Of a stretch of DNA of 64,000 bases, positions 52,941 to 62,935 are shown piece after piece. This DNA comes from Pelosinus baikalensis (GTDB lineage Bacteria > Bacillota > Negativicutes > DSM-13327). Position 1 is the first letter of the stretch. Each line of letters opens with the position of its first letter. The notes below the pieces were generated by a model. That model was given only the letters and a program-made list of their open reading frames with translations, had not been told where the DNA came from and made no database searches. The stretch covers positions 1 to 64,000 of the forward strand of contig NZ_JAJHJB010000021.1 of the NCBI RefSeq assembly GCF_020819555.1, read 5' to 3'. Made by a program: the position numbers and the translations under genes.

Positions 52941-53825
52941 TTATTTTACAACCTGTGTACCGATACCTTGAGAAGTAAATATTTCAAGTAATATGGAATG
53001 AGGCTGTCTTCCGTCAATAATATGTGTTTTTCCAGTGCCACCCTGCAACGCTTTGATGCATGTTTCTACCTTAGGAATCATGCCGCCTCCGATACTTCCT
53101 TGTGCGATCATCTGTTGGGCTTCCTCAAGAGATAAAGAGGAGATAAAGGAGCCTTTATCTTGATAATCGCGATAAATCCCTTCTACATCTGTTAACATTA
53201 TTAGTTTTTCGGCCCCCAGAGCACCCGCGACTTCGCCCGCTACATAATCGGCATTAATGTTGTAGCTTTCACCGTTTTTCCCTACTCCAATGGGTGCAAT
53301 AACAGGAATGTAACCGCTGTCGATAAGGGTATTGAGTATATTGGTATTGATTGATTCTACTTCTCCCACAAACCCAATGTCTACCATGCTGATTCCACCA
53401 TTTTCATGTACTTCAGCAAAATGTTTTTTTGCAAGTATCAAGTTGGCATCTTTCCCGCTTAAGCCTACTGCTTTGGATCCATGGCGATTCAGCAAGTTCA
53501 CAATTTCTGTATTAATTTTACCAACAAGCACCATTTCTGCAATGGATACAGTTTCTTCGTCTGTTACCCTAAGACCACTGATAAACTCTGTCTTTTTACC
53601 GAATTTATTTAAAACACTGGTAATTTCCGGACCACCGCCATGAACAACGATGGGTCTCATTCCTACATATTTTAATAATGTAATATCTTGAATTACACTA
53701 TTTTTCAATTCACTATTAATCATGGCATTACCGCCATATTTAATTACCACTGTTTTGCCATAAAAATCCTGCATATATGGCAAGGTTTCAATTAATACGG
53801 CAGCAGTTTCCAAGGAATTTTTCAC
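52941..53825 (-). CDS. argB: Acetylglutamate kinase
   Basis: The 294-residue amino acid kinase has KYGGNAM, VHGGGPEIT and the C-terminal GGTGKTHIIDGR. It phosphorylates N-acetylglutamate. The N-terminal extension (MKNSLETAAVLIETLPYMQ) is that of the arginine-sensitive hexameric type, so feedback inhibition is likely. The ATG is 12 bases after argJ. Confidence 0.96.
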   Translation of the reverse strand: MKNSLETAAVLIETLPYMQDFYGKTVVIKYGGNAMINSELKNSVIQDITLLKYVGMRPIVVHGGGPEITSVLNKFGKKTEFISGLRVTDEETVSIAEMVLVGKINTEIVNLLNRHGSKAVGLSGKDANLILAKKHFAEVHENGGISMVDIGFVGEVESINTNILNTLIDSGYIPVIAPIGVGKNGESYNINADYVAGEVAGALGAEKLIMLTDVEGIYRDYQDKGSFISSLSLEEAQQMIAQGSIGGGMIPKVETCIKALQGGTGKTHIIDGRQPHSILLEIFTSQGIGTQVVK

Positions 53826-53837
53826 ATTTCTACCTCC

Positions 53838-55043
53838 TTATGTATGGTATTCTCCGTTAATTTTTACATATTCATAAGAAAAATCACAAGTCCACATCGT
53901 AGCTTCTGCTTGGCCTAATCCTAAGTCCACAACGACTCTAATATCATGTTCAGCCATAATTTTTTTTAATTCAAGTTCGTCAATTGTAACACCTAGACCT
54001 TGTTTTACAATGGTCAAATCACCAATGGACAAGGATATTTTAGTAGGATCTGCCGCTGCTTCTGAATAACCTACAGCACATAAAATTCGTCCCCAATTGG
54101 CATCTTCACCAAAGAATGCGGTTTTAACCAACGGTGATTTCGCAATCGCCATGGCAGTCTTTTTCGCATCGGCAAAACTGGCAGCTCCTGTTACATTCAG
54201 TTCCAAGAACTTGGTTGCACCTTCACCGTCAACAACAATTTTTTTTGCTAAATAAATGCATACTTCTGTGAGTATTTTTGTAAAGGCAGCGTAATCCTCA
54301 TTCTTAGTCTCAATCTTTTTATTGCCTGCCAAGCCATTTGCCAGTACGGTTGCCATATCATTCGTACTAGTATCTCCATCTACAGAAATCATATTAAACG
54401 ATACATTCACAGCATCTGTCAACGCTTGTTTCAGCAGAGCCGGAGCAATAGCAGCATCAGTTGTAATAAATGCCAGCATCGTAGCCATATTAGGGTGAAT
54501 CATTCCTGATCCCTTGGCAATACCAGCAATACGTACAGGCACACCCCCTAGCTTAAATTCATAAGCACAATGCTTTTGAAACGTATCCGTAGTCATAATC
54601 GCCTGGGTAGAATAATCTTGTTCATCTGGACCTAACTGGGCAACAGCCGCTTTTATGCCCGCTGTTACTTTCTCCATTGGCAGTGTCACTCCAATAATAC
54701 CTGTAGATGCCACTAGAACATCTTCCTTTGGTATGCTTAGAAGATCGGCTGTAATTTGAGCCATCGCATTGGCGTCAGAAAGTCCCTGTTCACCCGTGCA
54801 AGCATTGGCACATCCAGAATTCACAACAATCGCAGAAGCAATACCGCTTTCAAAAGCTAAACGAGATACAGCCACTGGAGCTGCTGCCATGGTATTAGTC
54901 GTACATACTCCTGCCACACTAGCAGGTACTGTACTGTAAATGACTGCTACATCATGTTTACCGCTCTTTTTTATCCCTGCCTGCACTCCAGCAGCCTTAA
55001 ATCCTTTAGGTGCTGTAATACCGCCTTTAATTTCTGTATACAT
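53838..55043 (-). CDS. argJ: Glutamate N-acetyltransferase / N-acetylglutamate synthase
   Basis: The product is 401 residues from ATG 55041-55043 behind AAGGAGG (MYTEIKGGITAPKGFKAAG). It has the autoprocessing site of ArgJ around GMIHPNMATMLAFITTDA, where the chain is cleaved before the catalytic Thr/Leu region. It recycles acetyl groups from acetylornithine to glutamate and can be bifunctional; no argA was seen, so the bifunctional form is likely. It starts 31 bases after argC. Confidence 0.95.
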   Translation of the reverse strand: MYTEIKGGITAPKGFKAAGVQAGIKKSGKHDVAVIYSTVPASVAGVCTTNTMAAAPVAVSRLAFESGIASAIVVNSGCANACTGEQGLSDANAMAQITADLLSIPKEDVLVASTGIIGVTLPMEKVTAGIKAAVAQLGPDEQDYSTQAIMTTDTFQKHCAYEFKLGGVPVRIAGIAKGSGMIHPNMATMLAFITTDAAIAPALLKQALTDAVNVSFNMISVDGDTSTNDMATVLANGLAGNKKIETKNEDYAAFTKILTEVCIYLAKKIVVDGEGATKFLELNVTGAASFADAKKTAMAIAKSPLVKTAFFGEDANWGRILCAVGYSEAAADPTKISLSIGDLTIVKQGLGVTIDELELKKIMAEHDIRVVVDLGLGQAEATMWTCDFSYEYVKINGEYHT

Positions 55044-55074
55044 GTAAGAAACCTCCTTATAATTCCAAGCTAAT

Positions 55075-56106
55075 TCAAGGGTATAACGCAACTTGCTTTA
55101 AGCCGCTGCCTTCGTCCAAACCAAACATTACATTTAAATTCTGTACAGCCTGACCTGCTGCACCTTTTACTAAATTATCAATCGCCGATACCACAATGAC
55201 TCTGTTGGTACGAGAATCGATGTGCCAGCCTAAATCACAGAAATTAGACCCTCGCGTATGCTTCACAGCAGGATACCCGCCCCGTCCTAAGAGCCTGATA
55301 AAGAATTCTTGACCATACATCTCATAAAATGCCTGATCAACGTCTTCCGGTTTTACTCCTTCTTGCAAGGTAGCATAGCAAGTACTCAAGATTCCTCGTG
55401 ACATGGGAATCAAATGAGGTGTAAAGCTAATCAGAGAATCCTGACCGGAAATCTCCTGCAATGCCTGTTCAATCTCAGGTGTATGACGATGCCCTGCAAT
55501 ACTATAAGCTTTCAGATTTTCAGCCATCTCTGCCATATGAACGTTCTGACTGAGTCCGCGTCCCGCACCGGAAACGCCTGATTTAGCATCTACTACAATA
55601 TTTTTAGTATCAATTAAATGGGATTTTGCCAAAGGAGCCAAGGCTAAAATACTAGCCGTAGTATAACAACCTGCATTACCTACAATACTGGCCGTCTTGA
55701 TTTTCTGACGATATAGTTCTGTCAGCCCGTATACCGCACCGGAATTACGGTGAGTATGTTCTACTTTATACCAAGCTTCATATATGGATTCATCATGAAA
55801 ACGATAATCAGCTCCTAAATCAATCACTTTTATGCCTTGTTCTGCCAATGGTCTGCCAATAGCCATGGCATGACCATGAGGCAAACCAATAAATACCGCC
55901 TGACTATCAGCAAATTGGTCAAGATCGTTCATGCTCGTTAATTTTTTATCATAAAACCCCACCAGATGAGGATATATTTCTGCAATGCTCGTACCCGTGT
56001 GACTTTCTGAGGTAATCGCAGCAACCTCTACTTCTGGATGATTGCTTAAAATACGTAATAATTCCGCTCCAGCATACCCTGTTGCACCGATGACGCTTAC
56101 TTTCAT
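55075..56106 (-). CDS. argC: N-acetyl-gamma-glutamyl-phosphate reductase
   Basis: The 343-residue protein has the N-terminal NADP motif GATGYAGAELLRIL and the catalytic Cys in VGNAGCYTT. It reduces acetylglutamyl phosphate. It is the first gene of the cluster; a sigma-A-type promoter with a possible ArgR site lies directly upstream. Confidence 0.96.
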   Translation of the reverse strand: MKVSVIGATGYAGAELLRILSNHPEVEVAAITSESHTGTSIAEIYPHLVGFYDKKLTSMNDLDQFADSQAVFIGLPHGHAMAIGRPLAEQGIKVIDLGADYRFHDESIYEAWYKVEHTHRNSGAVYGLTELYRQKIKTASIVGNAGCYTTASILALAPLAKSHLIDTKNIVVDAKSGVSGAGRGLSQNVHMAEMAENLKAYSIAGHRHTPEIEQALQEISGQDSLISFTPHLIPMSRGILSTCYATLQEGVKPEDVDQAFYEMYGQEFFIRLLGRGGYPAVKHTRGSNFCDLGWHIDSRTNRVIVVSAIDNLVKGAAGQAVQNLNVMFGLDEGSGLKQVALYP

Positions 56107-56117
56107 TACCGTCCCCC

Positions 56118-56161
56118 CTTATAATGTTATAATTATACATTATACATGCATAATAATGCAA
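56118..56161 (-). promoter_or_regulatory. argC promoter with possible ArgR box
   Basis: On the minus strand TTGCAT (56156-56161), an 18-base spacer and TATAAT (56132-56137). A near-palindrome AATGTATAATTATAACATT overlaps the -10. It has the AT-rich centre and T/A-flanked arms of ARG boxes, but the match to the TGAAT-type consensus is loose. Confidence 0.6.
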
Positions 56162-56244
56162 TAACTTTTTTACGCTATTTGCTCTTATTTCTCGAATGAT
56201 TTAGGATGATCCTGTCCACCTTATTATTCTCTTTCATTATAAAA

Positions 56245-58560
56245 TCATGATTCGATTCTATTTTTTTCATCACAAGCTCCCATGATCTCACAGAACTTTT
56301 CAATAAGCATAGGATCAAATTGTGTTCCTGCACAGCGTTTTAGTTCCTCAATTGCTTTGTCATGAGGCATACCTTTGCGATAGGGACGATCATTTGTCAT
56401 CGCATCATACGCATCGGCAATTGCAAGTATACGGCACTCAATGGGAATATCTTCACCTGCAATACCTAATGGATAGCCAGTGCCATCCCACCATTCCTGA
56501 TGCTTCAAAATCCAATCGGCAATCGAAGTAAGATCCGGTGCGGATAAAGCAATCCGCTGACCGATTTCACAATGCCTTCGCATTTCCATCGCTTCCTCAG
56601 GAGTGAGTGGCTCTTCCTTCATTAAAATTTTCTCCGATATACCTACCTTCCCAATATCATGAAATTGAGCTAAAAGACGCATATCACGTATTTTTCTTTC
56701 CGATAGACCAATTGCCTTAGCAAGACTTGATACCATATCCTGTAGGCGATCTCCGTGACCATCGATAATAAAATCCCGTTCTGCCAGAAGATTGACAACG
56801 GTTTGTACAATTGCACTGCGTGCCTTTTGTCCGCGGTGCAGCTTTTCTCGATACATATTATTATCTGCTTCTTTAAATAGCTCTCTCATCGTCATAGAAG
56901 GTCCGCTGCTGATAGCAAACCCGATGGATAAACTAACGGGTACATCCTGATTTGATTCATTATTCATCCGGATTCCATTTTTTAATCGCTGGCAAGCTTC
57001 TTCCATGTGCTCTCTTGTAATATTCTCCATAATTACAACAAATTCATCACCACCGACTCTTGATACCACATCACCATCACGGAAGCTATTCTTAAAAATA
57101 CTGGCAGCATTAATGAGCATTTGGTCACCGCTCTCATGACCTAATGTATCATTTACTAATTTTAAACCATCCAAATCACATACCATTAAGCCGACTGCCC
57201 CACTGCGGCGCATGTCTAAGCGTCGTATTTCTTCTTCAAAATAGGATCTGGCATATAGCCCTGTAAGTGAATCGTGGAAGGTCACATAACGCAATCGTTC
57301 TTCTGTTTTCTTGCGCTCTGATATGTCATGAGCAATAATAAAGAAAAATTGTTTTGTCCGCAAGCCAATAAGAGTCATGCGAACTTCCACATCTCGAATT
57401 TCCCCATTGGCTAGTCGATGCTTAAACTCCCACTGTCCGCTTTTTTCCTGAAATGCTTTCGTAAGCACCTCTCGTATTTCAGTTGTGGAAAGAAGATTTA
57501 GATGAGTGATCTTCATTTGTTTAAAGGTTTCTAGTGAGTAGCCATAGAATTTTTGAGCAGCTTCATTGGCATTTAAAATGTCGTAGGTCTCTGGGTCCAC
57601 AAGATACATGATGACCTCTTGTTTGGTAAACATTTGCCGAAATTGCTCTTCGCTTTCTATTAAACTTTCTTCACTGCAATGAAGGGATGTTTGGACTTCT
57701 CGAGAATAAATTAAAAACCATACTAAGGCAGCGGAGCAAATCGCTAGGAATCCGCCAATCAGCCAAATCCAGATAAAGGCTGGGCTATATCGTTCCCAGC
57801 CTTTAGTCGGTACAGCAGCTAACTGCCAAAGTCCATTAGCAACTTTTACATTTATAATCACTGGATTTTCTAAGAAGATTCCTTCCTCACCCCAAAAGAC
57901 TCCGCCATCTTTACCAAGTCCATCACGACCGCGTACAGCAAACTTCAGCATAGACGACTGATCATATAGTCCGGCTTCTGCAAACAACCGTTCTTGAGAC
58001 AAGGCTAAGCTAACCTGTCCCCAATAAACCGCTTCGGTTTTACCTTGGGGAGTCCAATAAATGGGCGTACGACTAATAAGTCCTACTCCACCTTCAATCA
58101 GCTGAATGGGACCTGCAATGATCATACTTCTACTCTCTATCACCTGCTGCAACGCTCTATTTTGATCTGGCAGTAAAGACAAATCAATTCCTATCATCTT
58201 TTCGTTACCTTCCAAAGGATAGATATGAGTAATTTTATTGTTCTGAATTAAGGTAAAATTATTTATTCCAGAAAGTTGAGGCATAAATTCTGCACCAAAC
58301 CGATTCACCTCTTCTTGGGTAATCTTGTGCTGAGGATCCATTTCAAGGCGAGTCAATATAAAAGCAATGAGTCCCTTTTCAAGAAACAGCCTCGCATGCA
58401 ATCCACCTTCTAATCTAGCCTGGCTAGCTCTCAACTGACCTAACACTTCTGCCCGGACCTTTTCTTGATATTGCTGTTGTTCACTCTTTGTAAAAACATA
58501 CACGCCAAAAAGAATGGTAGCCATAGTTAGGAAAGCTAAAAAAGAAGCTTTTAGTTTCAT
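56245..58560 (-). CDS. PAS/GGDEF/HD-GYP membrane receptor
   Basis: The 771-residue protein has an N-terminal membrane helix, an extracytoplasmic CHASE-like sensor (about residues 35-260), a second helix (about 265-285), a PAS domain (about 305-430), a GGDEF domain with intact GGDEF (RVGGDEFVVIM) and an HD-GYP domain (FHDIGKVG ... HQEWWDGTGYP). It can in principle both make and degrade c-di-GMP; the second His of the HHExxDG motif is Gln (HQEWWDG), so phosphodiesterase activity is uncertain. ATG 58558-58560 with GGAGG upstream is the start. Confidence 0.9.
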   Translation of the reverse strand: MKLKASFLAFLTMATILFGVYVFTKSEQQQYQEKVRAEVLGQLRASQARLEGGLHARLFLEKGLIAFILTRLEMDPQHKITQEEVNRFGAEFMPQLSGINNFTLIQNNKITHIYPLEGNEKMIGIDLSLLPDQNRALQQVIESRSMIIAGPIQLIEGGVGLISRTPIYWTPQGKTEAVYWGQVSLALSQERLFAEAGLYDQSSMLKFAVRGRDGLGKDGGVFWGEEGIFLENPVIINVKVANGLWQLAAVPTKGWERYSPAFIWIWLIGGFLAICSAALVWFLIYSREVQTSLHCSEESLIESEEQFRQMFTKQEVIMYLVDPETYDILNANEAAQKFYGYSLETFKQMKITHLNLLSTTEIREVLTKAFQEKSGQWEFKHRLANGEIRDVEVRMTLIGLRTKQFFFIIAHDISERKKTEERLRYVTFHDSLTGLYARSYFEEEIRRLDMRRSGAVGLMVCDLDGLKLVNDTLGHESGDQMLINAASIFKNSFRDGDVVSRVGGDEFVVIMENITREHMEEACQRLKNGIRMNNESNQDVPVSLSIGFAISSGPSMTMRELFKEADNNMYREKLHRGQKARSAIVQTVVNLLAERDFIIDGHGDRLQDMVSSLAKAIGLSERKIRDMRLLAQFHDIGKVGISEKILMKEEPLTPEEAMEMRRHCEIGQRIALSAPDLTSIADWILKHQEWWDGTGYPLGIAGEDIPIECRILAIADAYDAMTNDRPYRKGMPHDKAIEELKRCAGTQFDPMLIEKFCEIMGACDEKNRIES

Positions 58561-58755
58561 CTTCGCCTCCACAACAATTTATAGTCTCTGCTGTCATTTA
58601 AATCGAAAGAATAAGGTCACGACGTTTGATAGAATATTGATAGAATTAATAAGCTGTCGCACATAAGCTCTATTTTCGACAATTTTCCCTAAAACCCTGC
58701 GTTTTTTTCAGGCAAAAAAATAGTATGCCATTGGTTTTATTCTCATGAAAATGAA

Positions 58756-58785
58756 GGAACCACTCTCACATGAAGAGTAGTTCCT
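58756..58785. terminator. Hairpin, possible terminator of the YbaK gene
   Basis: GGAACCACTCT and AGAGTAGTTCC pair around a short loop. It lies between the receptor gene and the YbaK-type gene. The remaining bases of 58561-58915 are AT-rich with no gene seen. Confidence 0.5.
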
Positions 58786-58915
58786 AAACTGAAATTTATC
58801 ATATGTGTTATACAATAAACTAAAAGTATCCGTGCTTCATACTTCATATCAACTACTAGCCATTATTATACAATATCTTCCTAGGCAATGACAAATATAA
58901 GTGCATAAATCGATT

Positions 58916-59374
58916 TTAACAACAAACGTCGATAATTTTGGCTCCTGTAATTTCACATAAACGCTCTGGACTCACAGGCAGGGCAGAATTAGCAGTCCCT
59001 GCAGCTGCATACACCGTATCAAAATCCCATAAACTTTGATCGAGATACAAGGGAATATCGCTTATTAACCCAATCGGTGATACACCACCTGGTAAAAAAC
59101 CAGTAGCATCTTCCACCGTCTTCGCATCTGCAAAACGAATTTTTTTAACCTCTAATTCTTTTGCTAGTTTTTTTGTATTGATCTTCTTATCTCCACAAGT
59201 TACTACTAATACAGGTTGTCCATCTGCAAGAAATACCAAGGTTTTAGCAATTTGTGCTGGCGCAACTCCTAATGCCTGAGCAGCTAAATCCGCTGTATGC
59301 GTACTTTTATCAAATAAAACTATTTCTAAGTCAGGATAGTGACTTACGAATTCTTTAACACGTTCTAATGACAT
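58916..59374 (-). CDS. YbaK/EbsC-family aminoacyl-tRNA deacylase
   Basis: The 152-residue protein has the YbaK/ProX fold pattern: HTADLAAQALGVAPAQIAKTL, the catalytic Lys in that segment, ACGDKKINTKKLAKEL-like 'VTCGDKKINTKKLAKELEV' and GGVSPIGL. These proteins hydrolyse mischarged Cys-tRNA(Pro) or related tRNAs in trans. It stands as a single gene. Confidence 0.88.
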   Translation of the reverse strand: MSLERVKEFVSHYPDLEIVLFDKSTHTADLAAQALGVAPAQIAKTLVFLADGQPVLVVTCGDKKINTKKLAKELEVKKIRFADAKTVEDATGFLPGGVSPIGLISDIPLYLDQSLWDFDTVYAAAGTANSALPVSPERLCEITGAKIIDVCC

Positions 59375-59498
59375 CGCTTCTTCTCTCCTTTTTTAAGCAA
59401 CAACATGAGCAGGCATCCAAATCATTTTTTAATGATTATATAAAAAATGTTAAATACTTGCATTATATCGTATCATATACCTTTATTTTCATTATAGC

Positions 59499-59533
59499 AA
59501 ATACTCTATAATCTAAAAGATTATAGAGTATTT
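59499..59533. terminator. Bidirectional terminator
   Basis: A perfect 16-bp AT-rich stem (59499-59514 with 59518-59533, loop AAA) between the LigB-like and YbaK-type genes. Confidence 0.75.
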
Positions 59534-59564
59534 GACCGCCATTTCCATATTTCCTTCTCCATCC

Positions 59565-60422
59565 TCAATGCTTTGTACTGGGTGTCTCTTTTGGCTTGTG
59601 TTGAAGGGTGATTAAGGACACACCGTAGCCAATACCAAGGGGTGCCTCATAGGATAGGGTTTCTCCAGTAGCATTAAGACCACCCACCACTCCCATTAGG
59701 AAAAAGATCGACCGCAAGCTGCATTCTTTTGCAGCTGCTACTACCTCTCGGTCCATTTGTAATAGTGCTTTTATATTTAGCTTTTCAACTGCCTCCATAA
59801 CCTTGTGGTCAAATTCACGCCCCTTAGCATGATCGCTTAATGCATCATCGGCTGGTACGCAATGAGACAAGTTACCAGAAGCAATGACTGCAACCCGTTT
59901 ATCTACAGAACTAATCGCAGCTTGCACAGCTTTGCCAAAGGTATACACTTCTTCATAGGATAACATCCCTACTGAAATATGTACTAATTGCCCTTTAAAC
60001 CCGGCTTTCGTCAAATAATAGAGAGGTACAAGTGCTCCATGATCTAATTCTAAACGGATTCCATGATTCTTGGCTTCATCATCCGTCAATTCGACAATAT
60101 TCACACCTAAGCGATCGGCTTTTTTTAATATATGCCGCACAAGTAATCCATCTGTTTCAAATCCTAGAACAACATCAGGAGCACCAAAAGCGGCAAAGCT
60201 CCCTTTAAGCCTGGGATGAACACTGATACTTACAGCATCTTCAAACGCAGGACCATGGGGTGTAATTAAAATAATCGTTTGAGGATTACATTCCTTAATC
60301 TTTTTTGCAGCTTCCGCAGCAGCAGCAATTGTATTTTTTATTTTATCCAGCTCGCCATTCCCCACTTCAGGAATCATACTAGAAGGATGAGGCATAAGAG
60401 CACAAATTTCTAAATTTTTCAT
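59565..60422 (-). CDS. LigB/MEMO-like class III extradiol dioxygenase family protein
   Basis: The 285-residue protein has the LigB/MEMO1 pattern: MPHPSSMIPEVG at the start with a metal-ligand His, LITPHGPAFEDA, LELDHGALVPLYYL and ASGNLSHCVP. In many Firmicutes this domain is fused or linked to an AMMECR1 domain and a radical-SAM enzyme (AmmeMemoRadiSam system). Here it stands alone on this side; neither partner is in the window. The activity is unknown. Confidence 0.85.
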   Translation of the reverse strand: MKNLEICALMPHPSSMIPEVGNGELDKIKNTIAAAAEAAKKIKECNPQTIILITPHGPAFEDAVSISVHPRLKGSFAAFGAPDVVLGFETDGLLVRHILKKADRLGVNIVELTDDEAKNHGIRLELDHGALVPLYYLTKAGFKGQLVHISVGMLSYEEVYTFGKAVQAAISSVDKRVAVIASGNLSHCVPADDALSDHAKGREFDHKVMEAVEKLNIKALLQMDREVVAAAKECSLRSIFFLMGVVGGLNATGETLSYEAPLGIGYGVSLITLQHKPKETPSTKH

Positions 60423-60553
60423 ATAACGGCTCCTTTTCGTCTTTAGAAAATACTAATCATCGCTGAATCTACCATGCATCTTAAACATCACGTCCAAAGG
60501 ATACGCGCAGCTGTAACCACTGCTAAAATTGATCTCTCCTGCACTACTCTTCT

Positions 60554-61270
60554 TTATCTTGCCGCATTTTTATAGAAATGATACGCCAATGCCTTTGCAA
60601 TATTCTCCACCATCTTCTGTTGGTAATGATCATCTGTCAATAAAGATGCTTCTTCCTGATTGGTTAAATATCCTGCTTCAACTAACACACCTGGTATATT
60701 GATTTCATTCAATAATAAAATGTGCAAATCCTCTTTTACCTGACGTTTATTTCCTGGGGGAAACTCTTTTAATACATGCTGCAACCGTGTTGCTAATGCC
60801 TTATTCATTTCAAATTTAGGATTATAAAATACTTGTGCACCTGATAAACTAGCTCCTCGATACGCATTGCAATGAATGCTTACATACAGCTCTGCACCTG
60901 AATGATTAATGATTTTAGCACGTTCTAATAAATCATTGCGTTTACCGCCCTTACCTTTCGTATAATAATCCACATCAGTTTCTCTTGTGAGTATAACCTT
61001 CGCTCCATATTGCTGCAGAAGGCTCGCTAATTTTGTAGAAATGGTTAAGGTAATCTCTTTCTCATCTACGTTATTCGCATTTGCCCCACTATCAATGCCA
61101 CCGTGCCCAGGATCAATCGCAATCGTATGCCCAGCCAATACTGACATGTCCACATTTTCGAAATCATCGCCTATTATATACTGCATTGCTAAAAAATGAA
61201 GTACAACCATAGTAACGCTTAACATGATGACTCTCTTCACACTGGCTTTTCGAACCAAAATGAGTCTCAT
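60554..61270 (-). CDS. cwlD: N-acetylmuramoyl-L-alanine amidase, CwlD-like
   Basis: The 238-residue protein has an N-terminal membrane anchor (residues about 14-30) and an Amidase_3 domain with Zn ligands in DPGHGGIDSGA, the Glu in DEKEITL, His in SIHCNA and the catalytic Glu in VLVEAGYLTN. CwlD makes muramic-delta-lactam in the spore cortex with PdaA, which supports a sporulating host. Several starts are possible (TTG 61282, ATG 61270); there is a GGGAG upstream. Confidence 0.85.
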   Translation of the reverse strand: MRLILVRKASVKRVIMLSVTMVVLHFLAMQYIIGDDFENVDMSVLAGHTIAIDPGHGGIDSGANANNVDEKEITLTISTKLASLLQQYGAKVILTRETDVDYYTKGKGGKRNDLLERAKIINHSGAELYVSIHCNAYRGASLSGAQVFYNPKFEMNKALATRLQHVLKEFPPGNKRQVKEDLHILLLNEINIPGVLVEAGYLTNQEEASLLTDDHYQQKMVENIAKALAYHFYKNAAR

Positions 61271-61468
61271 ATACACGAACAACTCCCTGCTTTCAAAAAC
61301 TCCTCTATCCGATGACTAAGCCGCTCTAAGAATAAGGATAAGTGCGACCAATCAAGTCTTCTTTATATCCTTATGCTTCCCTTTTTAGAATTATACAAGG
61401 AAAGCACATATAGCCAAACCCCATATAGTGAGGTAAAATAACACTAATGACATATAAGGAGGCTACCA

Positions 61469-62233
61469 ATGAGGTTTCGTAGATTGATATTACTATCGAT
61501 ACTATTATTTGCTCTATCCTTTGGATGGGCTGGCGGCACCGATTACATAACTGGACTTCTCCCTGCGCTCCCCTCTTCCCAAAGAATAACTACTCATTTA
61601 GCAAGTTCATGGGAACGCACCTATCGCATGATTGCCCTAAAAAGTGCTGTCAATGAAAAACTCAATAAGACAAATTATATTACCATACAATATATTCCTC
61701 TAGCCATGCAGCAAAGTATTATTGCAGTAGAAGACAACCGGTTTTACCGCCATTACGGCTTTGATATTGAAGGTATCCTAAGAGCCATGTTAGTCAATAT
61801 GCAAGCAGGAGGCTTCTCTGAAGGCGGCAGTACGATCACACAGCAACTGATTAAGAACTTATTTCTTACCCAAGAAAAAACCTATGGCCGCAAGGCCGAA
61901 GAATTTATTCTCGCCATGAATATGGAACTGCGGTATTCAAAGGAAGAAATCTTAGAAATGTATTTGAATACCATTTACTTTGGATCTGGTGCCTATGGCA
62001 TAGGGGATGCAGCAAAAATTTACTTTGACAAAGCGCCTGTTAATCTTACGTTAGCAGAATGTTCTTTATTAGCAGGTCTCCCCACCGCTCCTTCCCTTAA
62101 TTCTCCATACGTGGATTTTAATGCAGCAAAACAAAGACAAGCCATTGTGCTATCTGCAATGGCGCGGCAAGGATATATCGGTACCCAAACAGCAGAAGAA
62201 GCAAGACTTACGCCGATTAAACTGGCGAAATAA
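61469..62233 (+). CDS. Monofunctional peptidoglycan transglycosylase (GT51)
   Basis: The 254-residue protein has an N-terminal signal anchor and all GT51 motifs: VEDNRFYRHYGFD (catalytic Glu), EGGSTITQQLIKNLF, RKAEEFILAMNMELRYSKEEILEMYLN split over motifs 3-4, and GLPTAPSLNSP. There is no penicillin-binding domain. It polymerises lipid II glycan strands outside the membrane. It is divergent from the cwlD-like gene. AAGGAGG lies 7 bases before ATG 61469. Confidence 0.92.
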   Translation: MRFRRLILLSILLFALSFGWAGGTDYITGLLPALPSSQRITTHLASSWERTYRMIALKSAVNEKLNKTNYITIQYIPLAMQQSIIAVEDNRFYRHYGFDIEGILRAMLVNMQAGGFSEGGSTITQQLIKNLFLTQEKTYGRKAEEFILAMNMELRYSKEEILEMYLNTIYFGSGAYGIGDAAKIYFDKAPVNLTLAECSLLAGLPTAPSLNSPYVDFNAAKQRQAIVLSAMARQGYIGTQTAEEARLTPIKLAK

Positions 62234-62301
62234 TTGATGTTTTTTACACTATTCCTTGCAATCAGCAAAATAAAAAAACTAAAATATATTAAACGAATCG
62301 A

Positions 62302-62336
62302 AAGGAACCACAAAGACGCAAAGGACACAAAGTGGT
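62302..62336. repeat. Short tandem-like AAAG repeat motif
   Basis: ACCACAAAGACGCAAAG then GACACAAAGTGG shows three partial repeats of CACAAAG/CGCAAAG. Similar 'CAAAGACGCAAAGG' stretches are frequent in bacterial intergenic DNA. Function is unknown. Confidence 0.4.
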
Positions 62337-62341
62337 CTAAA

Positions 62342-62368
62342 AAAAAAGAGGCCAACGGCCTCTTTTTT
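62342..62368. terminator. Bidirectional terminator
   Basis: AAAAAAGAGGCC, loop AAC, GGCCTCTTTTTT: a perfect 12-bp stem with A and T runs, after the transglycosylase and the fragment on the other strand. Confidence 0.9.
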
Positions 62369-62612
62369 AGTTAAAATAATTTTTGATAGGTTTCCATTCT
62401 GGGTTGCTTGTATCCATATTGTCATGTACTGTCGTGCGTGAAGCGCGTTCAATGATAAATTCCCTAATATATGTATCTTCATCAATATTCTCAATATCTT
62501 TAATCAGACGACCTTCATCTTGGATGTTGAAGGCAACCAATGTATAATATTTACCGCCTGACAATTTCCCGAGCTTTACACTCTGAGATTCACTCCATAA
62601 GTGACTAACTGC
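62367..62612 (-). pseudogene. Truncated C-terminal fragment of an unknown protein
   Basis: An open frame without ATG runs from just after a TAA (62613-62615) to 62367, 81 codons (contains WSESQSVKLGKLSGGKYYTL and ends EWKPIKNYFN). A TTG at 62564 is the only weak start. The smooth, non-repetitive sequence suggests a remnant of a longer gene. I do not recognise the family. Confidence 0.5.
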
Positions 62613-62935
62613 TTACATCTCCAATCTTGCAAATAATAGCGGCTTAAAGTTTGTCACCAATTCTAAGAATTGATCTTAGCAAAGCAACTTCCGGAAGAAG
62701 TCCGAGAAAAGAAATTCATTATTAGATACAATAATTACTAAGTTTTATCTTTACTGAATATTGGGGGTAGAAAAATCCACACTCTTATGGTTTATGAGAA
62801 CTACCTTTTTACAATTCCCAATATAATCTATGTTATTCATGAAAAACAATATTAATTAGGCAATTTTTTTTGAAATTAGTTCTATAATAACAGGGCTCAT
62901 TCCTTTTATATAATCGTGCAATTTTCTAAACATGA
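62613..62935. other. Gene-free spacer
   Basis: AT-rich stretch after the phosphopantetheinyl transferase gene. No ORF, hairpin or repeat of note was seen. Confidence 0.45.
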